From positions 1 through 64,000 of the forward strand of contig JAJYIU010000022.1 in the NCBI GenBank assembly GCA_021789895.1: a stretch of 64,000 bases of DNA, written 5' to 3'. The notes beneath the pieces are model-generated. The model saw only the letters and a program-made list of their open reading frames with translations, was not told where the DNA came from and did not search any database. The position numbers and the translations under genes are program-made. The DNA is from Acidobacteriota bacterium. GTDB lineage: Bacteria; Acidobacteriota; Terriglobia; Terriglobales; SCQP01. Positions 51,675 through 59,834 of the stretch are shown here, one piece after another; position 1 is the first letter of the stretch; each line of letters starts with the position of its first letter.

Positions 51675-54115
51675 CGCGGTAGCGTTCCTATCTCCAGGCC
51701 GAAATCCAGCAACTGGCCGAGCTCGCGGCAGGCGGCCAGCCATTCGCCGGCGGCGGCGTCGCCGGCGGCGGAGCGCCCCTGCTGCGACTGCCAGAGCTCC
51801 GGCGTGATGGCCTCGTAGGCTTCGTTTTGGACGCGCCACAGGTCCACGCGGAAAGGAAAATCGCGCGCCAGCGCCAGTTCGGCATTCAGGCGCAGCAGCA
51901 GGTCGCGGTTTCCCGGCTCGCCGCGCAGCTCGGCGGCGCTGTGCTCGAGATGGCGGCGCAGCAGCGGCTCCAGGTGCGGATAGTCCGGGGCAATGCCGGC
52001 GCGCTCGGCTTCTTCGCGCAGCCCGGCGATGCGCGCCAGGTCGAGCCGGGGATGGCGTAATTCATGCGCCAGCGCGGCGGAGAGCGAAAACTCGGCCGCC
52101 AACTGCAGCTCGGCGGGAATCGGGGTTTGCGTTTCGTGCAGGAACAGCAGCAGCGGAACGTGATGTTCGTAGAGCCGCTGGTAGGCGGCGGCGGCTTCGG
52201 CCAGTTCCTGGCGCAGCACGGTTTCCAGTATGGCGTGCCGGTGCTCGCGGAACAGCAGTTTGAGCGAGTTTTCCCGCCAGCCGAAATGGTCTTGCAGGCG
52301 GGCTGTGACCCCGGCCAGATCGCCGGCATGGAACAGCGCCACCCACTCCTCCGCCGGAGGCGGGGCCTCGGCCGGGCACACCCCGCCGGAAAAATTGTGC
52401 AGCCCGCGGTGCAGCAGGCCATAGGCGTAGCGCTGCGATTCCCAGGTGAGGCGCGAGCGCACTTCCAGCAGTCCGGCCGCAAAGCGGGCCTCGCCCGCGC
52501 TCCAGAGCTGGCGGTCGCGGCTGTGCGTCTCGAAGCTGCGCGGCGTCGGCTGCATGCCGGCTCCGGCGGCGGTATGGTTGAGCAGCGCGGTCACGCCGTA
52601 TTGGGCGGCGATCATTTCCGGGCGCAGGCGGGCGGGTTCGATCATCCGGGTGAAGACCTCGCCGGCGTGGCCGAATTCGGGCAGGTTGCTGGGCGCCGCC
52701 TCCAGATCGCGCCGCAGGCCGGCCGTCCAATCCCCCCCGAAGCTCTGTTCGGCGAGTTCGGCGGCGCGCGCGGCATAGGCGATGACCTGGGTGGTTTCGA
52801 GCCCGGAGACTTCGTCGAAGAACCAGCCGCAGCTGGTGTACATCAGCATGGCGTGATGCTGCATCTCCAGCAGTCGCAGCGCGGCGGCGATGTCGCGCTC
52901 ATCCAGCTCGCGGCGCGCCTGGGCGGCAAAATAGGCGCGTACGTTTTCCGGCGATCGGTCGAGCACGACCTGGATGTAGGCGTCGCGCGCCGCCCAGGGA
53001 TCGTGCAGCAGCTCGCCCGCCTGCTCTTCGTAACGGGGGGCGAGCGCGTCGCGCAGCCGGTCGAAAGCCTGGCGCAGCGGTCCGCGCCATTGCTGATGCC
53101 ACTCCGGCTTCGCCCCGCTGTTGCAGCCGCAGTCGGAGCGCCAGCGCTCGATCCCGTGGGCGCAGCTCCAGGAAGTGTCTTCGCGAATGGCGGCCTCGCG
53201 GCGCGGGGGGAAGCGTTCGAGGAATTCGCCGTAGTTGGTCAGTTGCGCTTCCCCGCCGCGCTCGATGCGGTCCAGGCAGTAGGCCAGGGCCATGTCGCCG
53301 AAGGCGTGGTGATGGCCGTAGCTCTCGCCGTCGGTCGCAACCTGTGCCAGTTGGGGAAGAGGCTTGTTGTTCAGCAGCCCGAGCATGCGGTCGGCGAATT
53401 TGCCGCCATCGTTCAGCAGCCCCTCGAAGGCGATGGCGCGCGAGGCAGGGCCGTCGTAGAAAAATACGGCCAGCTCGCGTTTCGAAGGCAGGCGGACGAG
53501 GTAGGCGTGGCGCGGGTCAATGCAGGCGTTGTCCACCGCGCGCCAGACATGGCCCCGGAGGTTGCGCACCTGCGCCGCCTGGTGCGGCGCCAGAATCGTA
53601 AACCGCAGGCCGGCCTCGGCCAGCGCTTCCAGGGTAGCCAGGTTGACGGCAGTTTCCGGCAACCACATGCCTTCCGGCTCGCGCTCGAAAAATTGGCGGA
53701 AGGCGGCAATGCCCCATCGCACCTGGGTGCGCAGGTCGCGCGGGTTGGCAAGCGGCAGGATCATGTGGTTGTAACCCTGCGCCAGCGCGCTGCCGTGCCC
53801 GCCAAAGCGGCGCCGGCTTTCGGCGTCGGCTGCGCGCAGGTCGCGCAGCAGCCCCGGCCGGTGCGCGGCGATCCAGGAAAGCAGAGTGGGCCCGAAATCG
53901 AAGCTGATGCGCGAGTAATTGTTGACGATGCGCCGGATGCGCCCGTGCTCGTCGAGCAGGCGGGAGGCCGCATTGGGGGCATAGCATTCCCGCGTGATGC
54001 GCTCGTTCCAGTCGTGGAAGGGCGCGGCGGAGGGTTGCGCCTCGATGCTCTCCAGCCAGGGGTTCTCGCGTGGAGGCTGATAGAAGTGGCCGTGAATGCA
54101 AACCAATCGGTCCAT
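51671..54115 (-). CDS. GH57 glycoside hydrolase with DUF3536
   Basis: The 814-residue enzyme opens with VCIHGHFYQPPRENPWLE, the GH57 mark. Glu154 in GMWLPETAVN is the likely nucleophile, and Asp in VATDGESYGHH is the likely acid. The C-terminal 400 residues match the DUF3536 layout (for example HHAMLMYTSCGWFFDE). GH57 enzymes cut or rearrange alpha-glucans in the cytoplasm. Coupling to treY suggests that it prepares or trims maltodextrin for trehalose synthesis, or acts on glycogen. It is 36 bp after the ligase-acyltransferase gene. Confidence 0.9.
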   Translation of the reverse strand: MDRLVCIHGHFYQPPRENPWLESIEAQPSAAPFHDWNERITRECYAPNAASRLLDEHGRIRRIVNNYSRISFDFGPTLLSWIAAHRPGLLRDLRAADAESRRRFGGHGSALAQGYNHMILPLANPRDLRTQVRWGIAAFRQFFEREPEGMWLPETAVNLATLEALAEAGLRFTILAPHQAAQVRNLRGHVWRAVDNACIDPRHAYLVRLPSKRELAVFFYDGPASRAIAFEGLLNDGGKFADRMLGLLNNKPLPQLAQVATDGESYGHHHAFGDMALAYCLDRIERGGEAQLTNYGEFLERFPPRREAAIREDTSWSCAHGIERWRSDCGCNSGAKPEWHQQWRGPLRQAFDRLRDALAPRYEEQAGELLHDPWAARDAYIQVVLDRSPENVRAYFAAQARRELDERDIAAALRLLEMQHHAMLMYTSCGWFFDEVSGLETTQVIAYAARAAELAEQSFGGDWTAGLRRDLEAAPSNLPEFGHAGEVFTRMIEPARLRPEMIAAQYGVTALLNHTAAGAGMQPTPRSFETHSRDRQLWSAGEARFAAGLLEVRSRLTWESQRYAYGLLHRGLHNFSGGVCPAEAPPPAEEWVALFHAGDLAGVTARLQDHFGWRENSLKLLFREHRHAILETVLRQELAEAAAAYQRLYEHHVPLLLFLHETQTPIPAELQLAAEFSLSAALAHELRHPRLDLARIAGLREEAERAGIAPDYPHLEPLLRRHLEHSAAELRGEPGNRDLLLRLNAELALARDFPFRVDLWRVQNEAYEAITPELWQSQQGRSAAGDAAAGEWLAACRELGQLLDFGLEIGTLPR

Positions 54116-54151
54116 AGGCGGTTTTGCTTCGCCGCGCCGGTGGCGCGGGCC

Positions 54152-56767
54152 TTAATCCATATGATGGCGGTACCAGGCTTCCAGTTCGGCCGTCAAGGCG
54201 GCCGGCTCGCCGGCCGGCAGGGCGAGCGGCGCGGCCAGGCGCACGCGGGCGCGGCCTCTCCGCGCATGCTCGGCGCCGGTGGGTAGGATTTCGAATAAGC
54301 CGTCCAGCCGGATCGGCGCCACCGGCAGGCGCAGGGCCCGTATAAACATGCCCACCCCGCCCCGAAAGGGCAATAGCCGGCCGTCGCGCGTGCGCGCCCC
54401 CTCGGGAAAGATCAGCGGGCAGTAACCCCGGTCCGCTAGCCGGCCAAAATGGCGTATGGCTTTTTGCACTCCGATGCGGTCGGAAAGCAGTGATGCATTG
54501 AAAAAAGCCTGCGTCAGCCGGAACTGGCGCCCGGCGCGCCAGCGCGCCCGCGCCGAAGCCGAAGCGGAAAAATAATCGCGAAAGTGGTCGGGGCTCATCG
54601 CCGGCGCCAGCCAGGAACGAAAGCGCGCCGGCAGCGCCCGCAAAATCGCCGGCACATCGAGCAGGCTTTGATGATTGGAGATGAACAACACCGGCCGGTT
54701 CACGCCCCGCAACTGCTCGCGTCCTTCAATCTGCAAACGCGCCACGCTGGCGAGAGCGGGAAATATGCCGGCGTACAGCATGGCCGTGCGCAGCGGGCGC
54801 AGCCAGCCGGCCGCCGGCCAGGCGGGATATTGATAGCCTTCCCAGGCTGCGGCCCGCGGCGCGCCGGCGGCAGCGGCGGCTGCAGCCGCGGCGAGTTCGG
54901 AGTCGGCGGCGGTATGGCCGTATGCCGCCGGCTGCTCTAGCGCGGCCGCCAGCTCGCCGAAGCTGCTGATGGCGGCGAGTTCGCTTTCATCCACTCCGCT
55001 GTAGCCCTGCTCTTCCAGCCAGGCCAGCAGCTCGGCGTGATCCAGCGAGGAAAGGCCGAGGTCCTCGCTCAAGCGCGCTTCCGGGCGCAGCCGCTCGGGC
55101 GGCAGGCGCAACTGGTGTAGAAAAAAGCCGCGCCATCCGGGCCCGGCCGTAGGCTCGGAAACCGGGCTGCCGGCCAGCCAGGCCGCGATGGCGGCGCGCT
55201 TCAGCTTGTGCGTCGAGGGCGTGCGCGGCAGTGCCGGGCCGGGCCATACGCTGTAGCCGCGCAGCCGCTGGTGCGTTTCCAGCCGCGCGTTGACCCGCTC
55301 CACTGCGGCCCCCAGCGCCGCCGCGGTCGCCCCCGGCGCGGGGGTGAGCACGGCATGCGGCTGGCTGCGCCCGCCGGCGGCGCTCGCTACCACCGCGCTT
55401 TCCTGCACTTCCGGCTCGGCATCGAGCTGCTGTTCAATATCCTGCGGATAAACGTTCAGGCCTTCGGCGGTGACGATGACGTCTTTTTTCCGCCCCAGCA
55501 GAATGAGATTGCCTTGCTCGTCCAGGCGCCCCAAATCGCCGGTATGCAGCCAGCCGTCGGTGTAGCCGGCGGCGGTGGCGGCGGGATCGCGGAAATAACC
55601 GGGCGAGACGTTGCCGCCGCGCACCAGGATTTCGCCCCCTTCGGCAATCTTGACCTCCACCCCGGCCAGGCGGCGGCCGACCGCGCCGCGCCGGATGCGG
55701 AAAGGATGTGTGATCGCAATCGCGGGCGCGGTTTCGGTGAGGCCGTAGCCTTGAATCACGGCGTAGCCGAGCGCCTGCCACAGCTCTTCGTCCTCCGCCG
55801 GCAAGGCGGCGCCGCCGGCGATGAATGCCCACATCTTCCAGCCCAGTTGACGATGCAGCCGCCGCCACATCCACCAGCGGCGCAGCCAGCCGCGGCCGCG
55901 GGAGCGCCGCAGCACCCAGTCGCGGCGCGCCGGGGCGTCCGCGCCTGCGGACGCATCGAGGCCGGCGAGCGCCCATTGCGAGAACAACTGCAACTGCTGG
56001 GGCACCGCCACCACTGCCGAGACGCGATGCTCGCGTGCCAGCCGCGCCCAGGCGGCCGCGGATTGCGCTTCCGGAAACACCACTGCGCTGGCCAGCAATG
56101 GCGGCACGAACAACGCCATCACCTGCCCGAACAGATGGCTGGGAGGTATCAATTGCAGAAACCGGAGCGGCAAAAAAACGCGTGCCCGCCGCCGGTACTT
56201 CTCCACTTCCTGCGCGATCGGCCGCAAGTTGGCGAGCAGGTTGCCATGCGTGATCATCACCCCTTTGGGATCGGCCGTCGCGCCGGAGGTATAGACGATT
56301 TCGAGTAGGCGATCGGGCGGCGGCGGCGGGCCGGCGGGGAGCGGCGCCAAGGCGGAAGGAAGCTGCAGCATGCTTTCCAGTTCCAGGCGCGGCAATTGCG
56401 GCAGCCGTCCCCCCAGGCGCGCTCGCCGCTCGGCGTCAGCCACCAGCAGATGCGCTTCCGTGCGATGCGCGATGCGCTCGATGTAATCGGCGGAAAAAGC
56501 CGCATCGGCCGGCACGATCACAATTCCGCCGAGCACGGCGCCATAAAACGCGATCGTCCAATCCGCGCCCGGCAGACCCCATAAGAGCAGCCGGGCGCCG
56601 GCCGGCAGCCCGCGGCGCTGGTATTCGGCGCGCGCCGCTTCGGCCGCGGCCAGCAACCTGCCATATCCAAGCACGCGCTGCCGGTATATGCCCCGCTCGA
56701 TCACTGCCGGGCGGCGGCCGTGCCGGACTAGGCCGCGGAGGTAGGAGGGCAGGGATTCCAATTCCAT
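54152..56767 (-). CDS. Acyl-CoA/ACP ligase - ACP - acyltransferase fusion
   Basis: An 871-residue three-part protein. An adenylate-forming ligase (about 1-530) has YTSGATADPKGV, YGLTETAPAI and GYTDGWLHTGDLG. An acyl-carrier-like domain follows at about 545-615, with Ser574 in DLGLSSLDHAEL able to carry phosphopantetheine. A PlsC-type acyltransferase (about 680-871) has NHQSLLD (HX4D) and FPEGARTRDG. It may load a fatty acid, hold it and transfer it to a lipid or glycan acceptor. Ala-rich linkers join the parts. First gene of the operon with GH57 and treY. Confidence 0.85.
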   Translation of the reverse strand: MELESLPSYLRGLVRHGRRPAVIERGIYRQRVLGYGRLLAAAEAARAEYQRRGLPAGARLLLWGLPGADWTIAFYGAVLGGIVIVPADAAFSADYIERIAHRTEAHLLVADAERRARLGGRLPQLPRLELESMLQLPSALAPLPAGPPPPPDRLLEIVYTSGATADPKGVMITHGNLLANLRPIAQEVEKYRRRARVFLPLRFLQLIPPSHLFGQVMALFVPPLLASAVVFPEAQSAAAWARLAREHRVSAVVAVPQQLQLFSQWALAGLDASAGADAPARRDWVLRRSRGRGWLRRWWMWRRLHRQLGWKMWAFIAGGAALPAEDEELWQALGYAVIQGYGLTETAPAIAITHPFRIRRGAVGRRLAGVEVKIAEGGEILVRGGNVSPGYFRDPAATAAGYTDGWLHTGDLGRLDEQGNLILLGRKKDVIVTAEGLNVYPQDIEQQLDAEPEVQESAVVASAAGGRSQPHAVLTPAPGATAAALGAAVERVNARLETHQRLRGYSVWPGPALPRTPSTHKLKRAAIAAWLAGSPVSEPTAGPGWRGFFLHQLRLPPERLRPEARLSEDLGLSSLDHAELLAWLEEQGYSGVDESELAAISSFGELAAALEQPAAYGHTAADSELAAAAAAAAAGAPRAAAWEGYQYPAWPAAGWLRPLRTAMLYAGIFPALASVARLQIEGREQLRGVNRPVLFISNHQSLLDVPAILRALPARFRSWLAPAMSPDHFRDYFSASASARARWRAGRQFRLTQAFFNASLLSDRIGVQKAIRHFGRLADRGYCPLIFPEGARTRDGRLLPFRGGVGMFIRALRLPVAPIRLDGLFEILPTGAEHARRGRARVRLAAPLALPAGEPAALTAELEAWYRHHMD

Positions 56768-56921
56768 CCTGTTGTCTAGTGTAGCTAGAGGCGGGGCTGC
56801 GGCCAGCGGGATTCATGCGGCGCGGCCGTTTTAATCGAAAGCTTTGCTGGATTTGCGGCGGGCGGGGCGAGGGGTTCCTGCCCCGCCGTCAACCGCTCCG
56901 GATCGAAATGAGCGGGTTGGC

Positions 56922-57098
56922 TTAAATCGGCTTTGGATGCCCGCCTCGCGGAGACTGGCCGTGACGCGTCACGAAGTGCAGCACCAGGCTGATGATCCAG
57001 AGCACCAGCAGCGCCCAGATCAACGCGGCGACAAAGTGCGCCACCAGCCCAATGATCCAGAGCACGAACAGCACGATAAACGCCCAGAGGAAAAACAT
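56922..57098 (-). CDS. Small two-helix membrane protein, Lmo0937-like
   Basis: The 58-residue protein is almost all hydrophobic. Two membrane segments (about 2-20 and 22-42) repeat a similar pattern, LFVLWIIGLVAHF and LLVLWIISLVLHF, suggesting internal duplication. The polar C-terminus ends in GGHPKPI. Size and Trp-Ile-Leu pattern resemble the Lmo0937/DUF5670 group of small membrane proteins with unclear stress roles. AAGGAGG with a 6-bp gap before the ATG fixes the start. Confidence 0.75.
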   Translation of the reverse strand: MFFLWAFIVLFVLWIIGLVAHFVAALIWALLVLWIISLVLHFVTRHGQSPRGGHPKPI

Positions 57099-57174
57099 AT
57101 GCGGCCTCCTTAAATATATGGATCGACAGGACGTGTGGCGCGATGTATGCAAGTAAACAGCGCAGGAGAGGAAG

Positions 57175-57255
57175 ATGGAAAAGTTGACTACTTCGGTTCG
57201 TCCCATAACGGGAACTTTTTCTAAATTGATGATTTTAAAGGACGATTTCTATTAA
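57175..57255 (+). CDS. Possible 26-residue peptide with strong ribosome site
   Basis: An ATG preceded at once by AGGAGAGGAAG opens a 26-codon frame (MEKLTTSVRPITGTF and further) ending in TAA. It lies in the AT-rich gap before the repeat-protein gene, so it could be a leader peptide or a small stand-alone gene. It has no known relatives that I recall. A 12-codon frame on the minus strand (57221-57259) behind AGGAGG overlaps it, which lowers confidence in both. Confidence 0.3.
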   Translation: MEKLTTSVRPITGTFSKLMILKDDFY

Positions 57256-57397
57256 ACATGGTGGAACCTCCTAGCACTTCGTATTTTTGTATTGGACTGC
57301 GCCGGAAGTTTGTTGAAAATGAGATGGCACTTTTCTGCTCTTTTTCGGAAAGAGTTGAGGAATCGTGGCAGTTAACACTTCGGATAAGGGATCTCCA

Positions 57398-57847
57398 ATG
57401 AAAAATGGGTTGCGCGCTGCAGTAGTAGTGGTATTGTTCCTATGTGCGGTAGTGGGGCTGGTACGGCTCGGCTCCGGCCATCGGACGGTCTATGCAATGA
57501 CCTCTCTGGCGCCGGCGCCGCAGTTGTCTGGCACCTCTACAGCGCCGTATCCGGGCACCGGAACGTTGAATTTGAGCGGTACCAGCACGGCGCCTTATCC
57601 GGGCACGGGCTTGGTAAGTGCGAATCTGAGCGGTACCAGCACAGCGCCTTATCCGGGCACGGGCTTGGAGAAGGCGAATCTGAGCGGTACCAGCACGGCG
57701 CCTTACCCGGGCACGGGCTTGGAGAAGGCGAATCTGAGCGGTACCAGCACGGCGCCTTACCCGGGCACGGGCTTGGTGAAGGCGAATTTGAGTGGTACCA
57801 GCACGGCGCCTTATCCGGGCACCGGGATGTTGAAGGCCGGTAGGTAG
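57398..57847 (+). CDS. Exported protein made of six LSGTSTAPYPGTG repeats
   Basis: The 149-residue protein has an N-terminal hydrophobic segment (about 7-24), with a possible cleavage after VYA. From residue 43 it consists of six copies of LSGTSTAPYPGTG, the last five spaced 18 residues apart by linkers such as LEKAN. The units are rich in Thr, Ser, Gly and Pro, have no Cys and look disordered or extended, perhaps glycosylated. The copies are nearly identical in DNA too, so the array is young or kept uniform. A GTG start at 57365 is possible. Function unknown. The membrane-protein pair follows 59 bp downstream. Confidence 0.7.
   Translation: MKNGLRAAVVVVLFLCAVVGLVRLGSGHRTVYAMTSLAPAPQLSGTSTAPYPGTGTLNLSGTSTAPYPGTGLVSANLSGTSTAPYPGTGLEKANLSGTSTAPYPGTGLEKANLSGTSTAPYPGTGLVKANLSGTSTAPYPGTGMLKAGR
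57524..57826 (+). repeat. Coding tandem repeat, mostly 54-bp units
   Basis: Six units begin at 57524, 57572, 57626, 57680, 57734 and 57788. The first is 48 bp, the next four are 54 bp, and the last is cut at the core end. Units 3 and 4 are nearly the same base for base. The array could change copy number by slippage. Confidence 0.9.
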
Positions 57848-57906
57848 TCTGGGCTATTTTGCACGCTTCGTGCATAATGGCTCAGGCCGTTGTGCATTGA
57901 GGCGAT

Positions 57907-58665
57907 ATGCATTGGTCGCTTGGATTTCTACTGTTTGCGGCCGGCACGGTAGTGAAGTTTGCCGCGTGCGTCTATGCGTTTATTCGTACGCGGATGAAGT
58001 ATTTGTCAGTAAAAATCTGGTTTGCGCTGCTCTTTGCGCAAGACTTGCTGTATTGGTTTTTCCTGCTTAAATTCGGGCCGAATTCTTATGCCTATGCGGT
58101 CGTTTATTTCTGGGCGGATTTCATTACATTGTTCCTGGGCCTGATCATTGTGATCCGGCTGGCGGAGACTTCTTTCCGCAAGGCGCAGATCCAGATTCCA
58201 TATTTTCGCGCCGGGGCGATGGCCATCCTGGGCGGAATTGGCGTGCTCAGCTTTGTGGCGACATTCCAGAAGTTGGCGGTCGCGCCGCATCATGTGCACG
58301 CTTTGATTGTATTGGGTAATAAACTCGAGCAGAATGCCGCGGCGGCGGGGATGCTGGCTTCAGTCTTGTTGTTCATTGCGCTGACCGTGCTGCTGGTGCC
58401 GGGCGCGCGGGTGCGGAGAATTGTCGCGGGTTTCGCGATTCTGTATAGCTGCTCCGCTCTCCCCATGTCGGCCGTGCAAATATTCGGCTTCCAAATGGCG
58501 AATTTAGTGCCCTGGTTCGCTATGTTTGATTTGGCTTTCCTCGGCTATGCGATCTCCGAGCCGGAAAATCTCGACCAACTGCGCCCGCGCAAGCTGGCGG
58601 CGCGGCGGTTTCAACCCCATCGTTTGGAGCCCGCGCGCGAGTTGCTGGGCAAAGCAGGCGCATGA
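57907..58665 (+). CDS. Seven-helix membrane protein of unknown function
   Basis: The 252-residue protein has about seven hydrophobic segments (near 4-24, 36-56, 62-84, 100-120, 138-160, 166-186 and 192-212) and a basic Pro/Arg tail. No catalytic motif is clear. His-His-x-His (PHHVHA) lies in one loop and might bind metal. GAGG with a short gap precedes the ATG. Its stop overlaps the next start (ATGA), so the two are coupled. It follows the repeat protein on the same strand. Confidence 0.7.
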   Translation: MHWSLGFLLFAAGTVVKFAACVYAFIRTRMKYLSVKIWFALLFAQDLLYWFFLLKFGPNSYAYAVVYFWADFITLFLGLIIVIRLAETSFRKAQIQIPYFRAGAMAILGGIGVLSFVATFQKLAVAPHHVHALIVLGNKLEQNAAAAGMLASVLLFIALTVLLVPGARVRRIVAGFAILYSCSALPMSAVQIFGFQMANLVPWFAMFDLAFLGYAISEPENLDQLRPRKLAARRFQPHRLEPARELLGKAGA

Positions 58666-59069
58666 TGCAGCATCAGGCTTTTGATTGGGTTTCCGTGGCG
58701 ATTTTTGTTGGCTCCGCGCTGGTGTTGCTGGCGGCGATATTGGCTTACGCCTACTCCCACCTGCTCGCCGCGGATGCGGAAAGTCTGGCGCAGTTGCGGG
58801 CCGAGGGCCTGCTGACCGGCGATCCGCAGCGCGACTTCCGCACCCTGAACCAGCTCCTCAGCGGTATCGCGCCGGCGGTTTCGATGCGCACGGAATACTG
58901 GGTGCTGTTCTACGCCGCCGCGGTGCGCCTGACCACCGTCTTTGGCGCCCGCGCCTGGGTCGAGGTGCAGATGCGCCGGCTGGTCTCGCACCAGGCCTTG
59001 CGCTACTGCTACGCGCAGAGCTCGCTCGCCGCCATGAGCGCCTACTCCAGCGACTCCCCCGACTTCTGA
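58662..59069 (+). CDS. Membrane-anchored partner protein, unknown
   Basis: The 135-residue protein has one N-terminal membrane segment (about 11-33, SVAIFVGSALVLLAAILAYA), followed by a soluble helical part with TGDPQRDFRTLNQLLSG. It starts inside the stop of the seven-helix gene (ATGA overlap), so the two are translated together and probably interact. No known family. Confidence 0.65.
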   Translation: MMQHQAFDWVSVAIFVGSALVLLAAILAYAYSHLLAADAESLAQLRAEGLLTGDPQRDFRTLNQLLSGIAPAVSMRTEYWVLFYAAAVRLTTVFGARAWVEVQMRRLVSHQALRYCYAQSSLAAMSAYSSDSPDF

Positions 59070-59162
59070 TCCCGCCGCGCCCGCTATTCGACGGACGCCC
59101 CCCGCACAGTCTGCGAGCGCGGATTCTGAATACGACGCATCCGCCCGCCCTGCGCCTCTCGG

Positions 59163-59582
59163 TTAAAACTGGTAAAAGCTCAGCGCTTCGGAGTGGTTTT
59201 CAACCCAGAGTTTTGCTTCGTGCGTGATGCCGTTGATCTTCACCAGCACCACCAGCCCGCTGGCATGCCCGCCCGGCGGCACCGTGACCGCCTCGATCTT
59301 GTAGCTGCGGATGTACCCCCACTCGCTCTGCGGTCCCCAATCCCGCATGAATGCATTCATCGGATACCGCTGCGGGTCGGCCTGCCAAAGAAAATAAGCT
59401 TCCTGGTAGTTTTTCCGGATCAGCGCGTGCATGAAATGGTTCACCGTGCGCCGCGCCTGAAAATAAGGCCAGTAAAGATAGATCGCGGCCGCGGCCACGA
59501 CGATCACCACCGCGGCTATGATCAGGGTGCGGCGGCGGCGCAGGCGGGCATGGTCAACCGGTTGGGCATCAATCAGAGTCAT
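59163..59582 (-). CDS. Membrane-anchored small protein with NTF2/DUF4878-like domain
   Basis: The 139-residue protein has a membrane anchor at about 19-42 after a basic RRRR. The outer part (FMHALIRKNYQEAYFLWQAD) resembles the start of DUF4878/NTF2-like lipoprotein domains, a small cone fold that often binds ligands. That match is from pattern only. It is convergent with the preceding pair. A BlaI-like palindrome lies about 85 bp upstream of its start. Confidence 0.6.
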   Translation of the reverse strand: MTLIDAQPVDHARLRRRRTLIIAAVVIVVAAAAIYLYWPYFQARRTVNHFMHALIRKNYQEAYFLWQADPQRYPMNAFMRDWGPQSEWGYIRSYKIEAVTVPPGGHASGLVVLVKINGITHEAKLWVENHSEALSFYQF

Positions 59583-59665
59583 GGAGGTAGGCCAGGCAGG
59601 CCGCAGGATTCATGCTAATGGACGCTGGTCGCATGGCGCAAGTTCCCGCTTCCGTCCGCAACTAT

Positions 59666-59675
59666 TACATTTGTA
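59666..59675. promoter_or_regulatory. BlaI/MecI-like TACA-N2-TGTA palindrome
   Basis: TACATTTGTA is a perfect TACA/TGTA inverted repeat with a 2-bp centre, the core of BlaI/MecI operators. It lies upstream of the minus-strand gene ending at 59163, in a 252-bp intergenic gap. No blaI gene is in the window. Confidence 0.35.
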
Positions 59676-59834
59676 GCAACAAGATCATTAGAAATCTTTA
59701 ATGAAAGATGAGACACTCTGCTATTTTCGCTCGCCGTATCTTCGTCGCTTTAAGTTACTGAAACCAAAATGTTTGCAATCTTTTTGACCCACGTTTTCTG
59801 TTGCCACCGTGTCTCTCCCCATCCATACCCGGCT

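Noticed and set aside
52064-54286. 740-codon plus-strand frame opposite the GH57 gene
   Set aside because: No domain and biased composition. It is the shadow of a gene with clear catalytic motifs.
57524-57826. CRISPR array
   Set aside because: The repeats are coding, without unique spacers of constant length, and no cas gene is present.
57442-57843. Alternative plus-strand frame through the repeat array (ESERYQHGALPGHG units)
   Set aside because: Any tandem repeat with unit length divisible by three gives open frames. Only the chosen frame has a signal peptide.
57860-57874. Hairpin TGCACG-CTT-CGTGCA after the repeat gene as terminator
   Set aside because: A stem of only 6 bp and no T-run follows on the plus strand, so not reported as a terminator.
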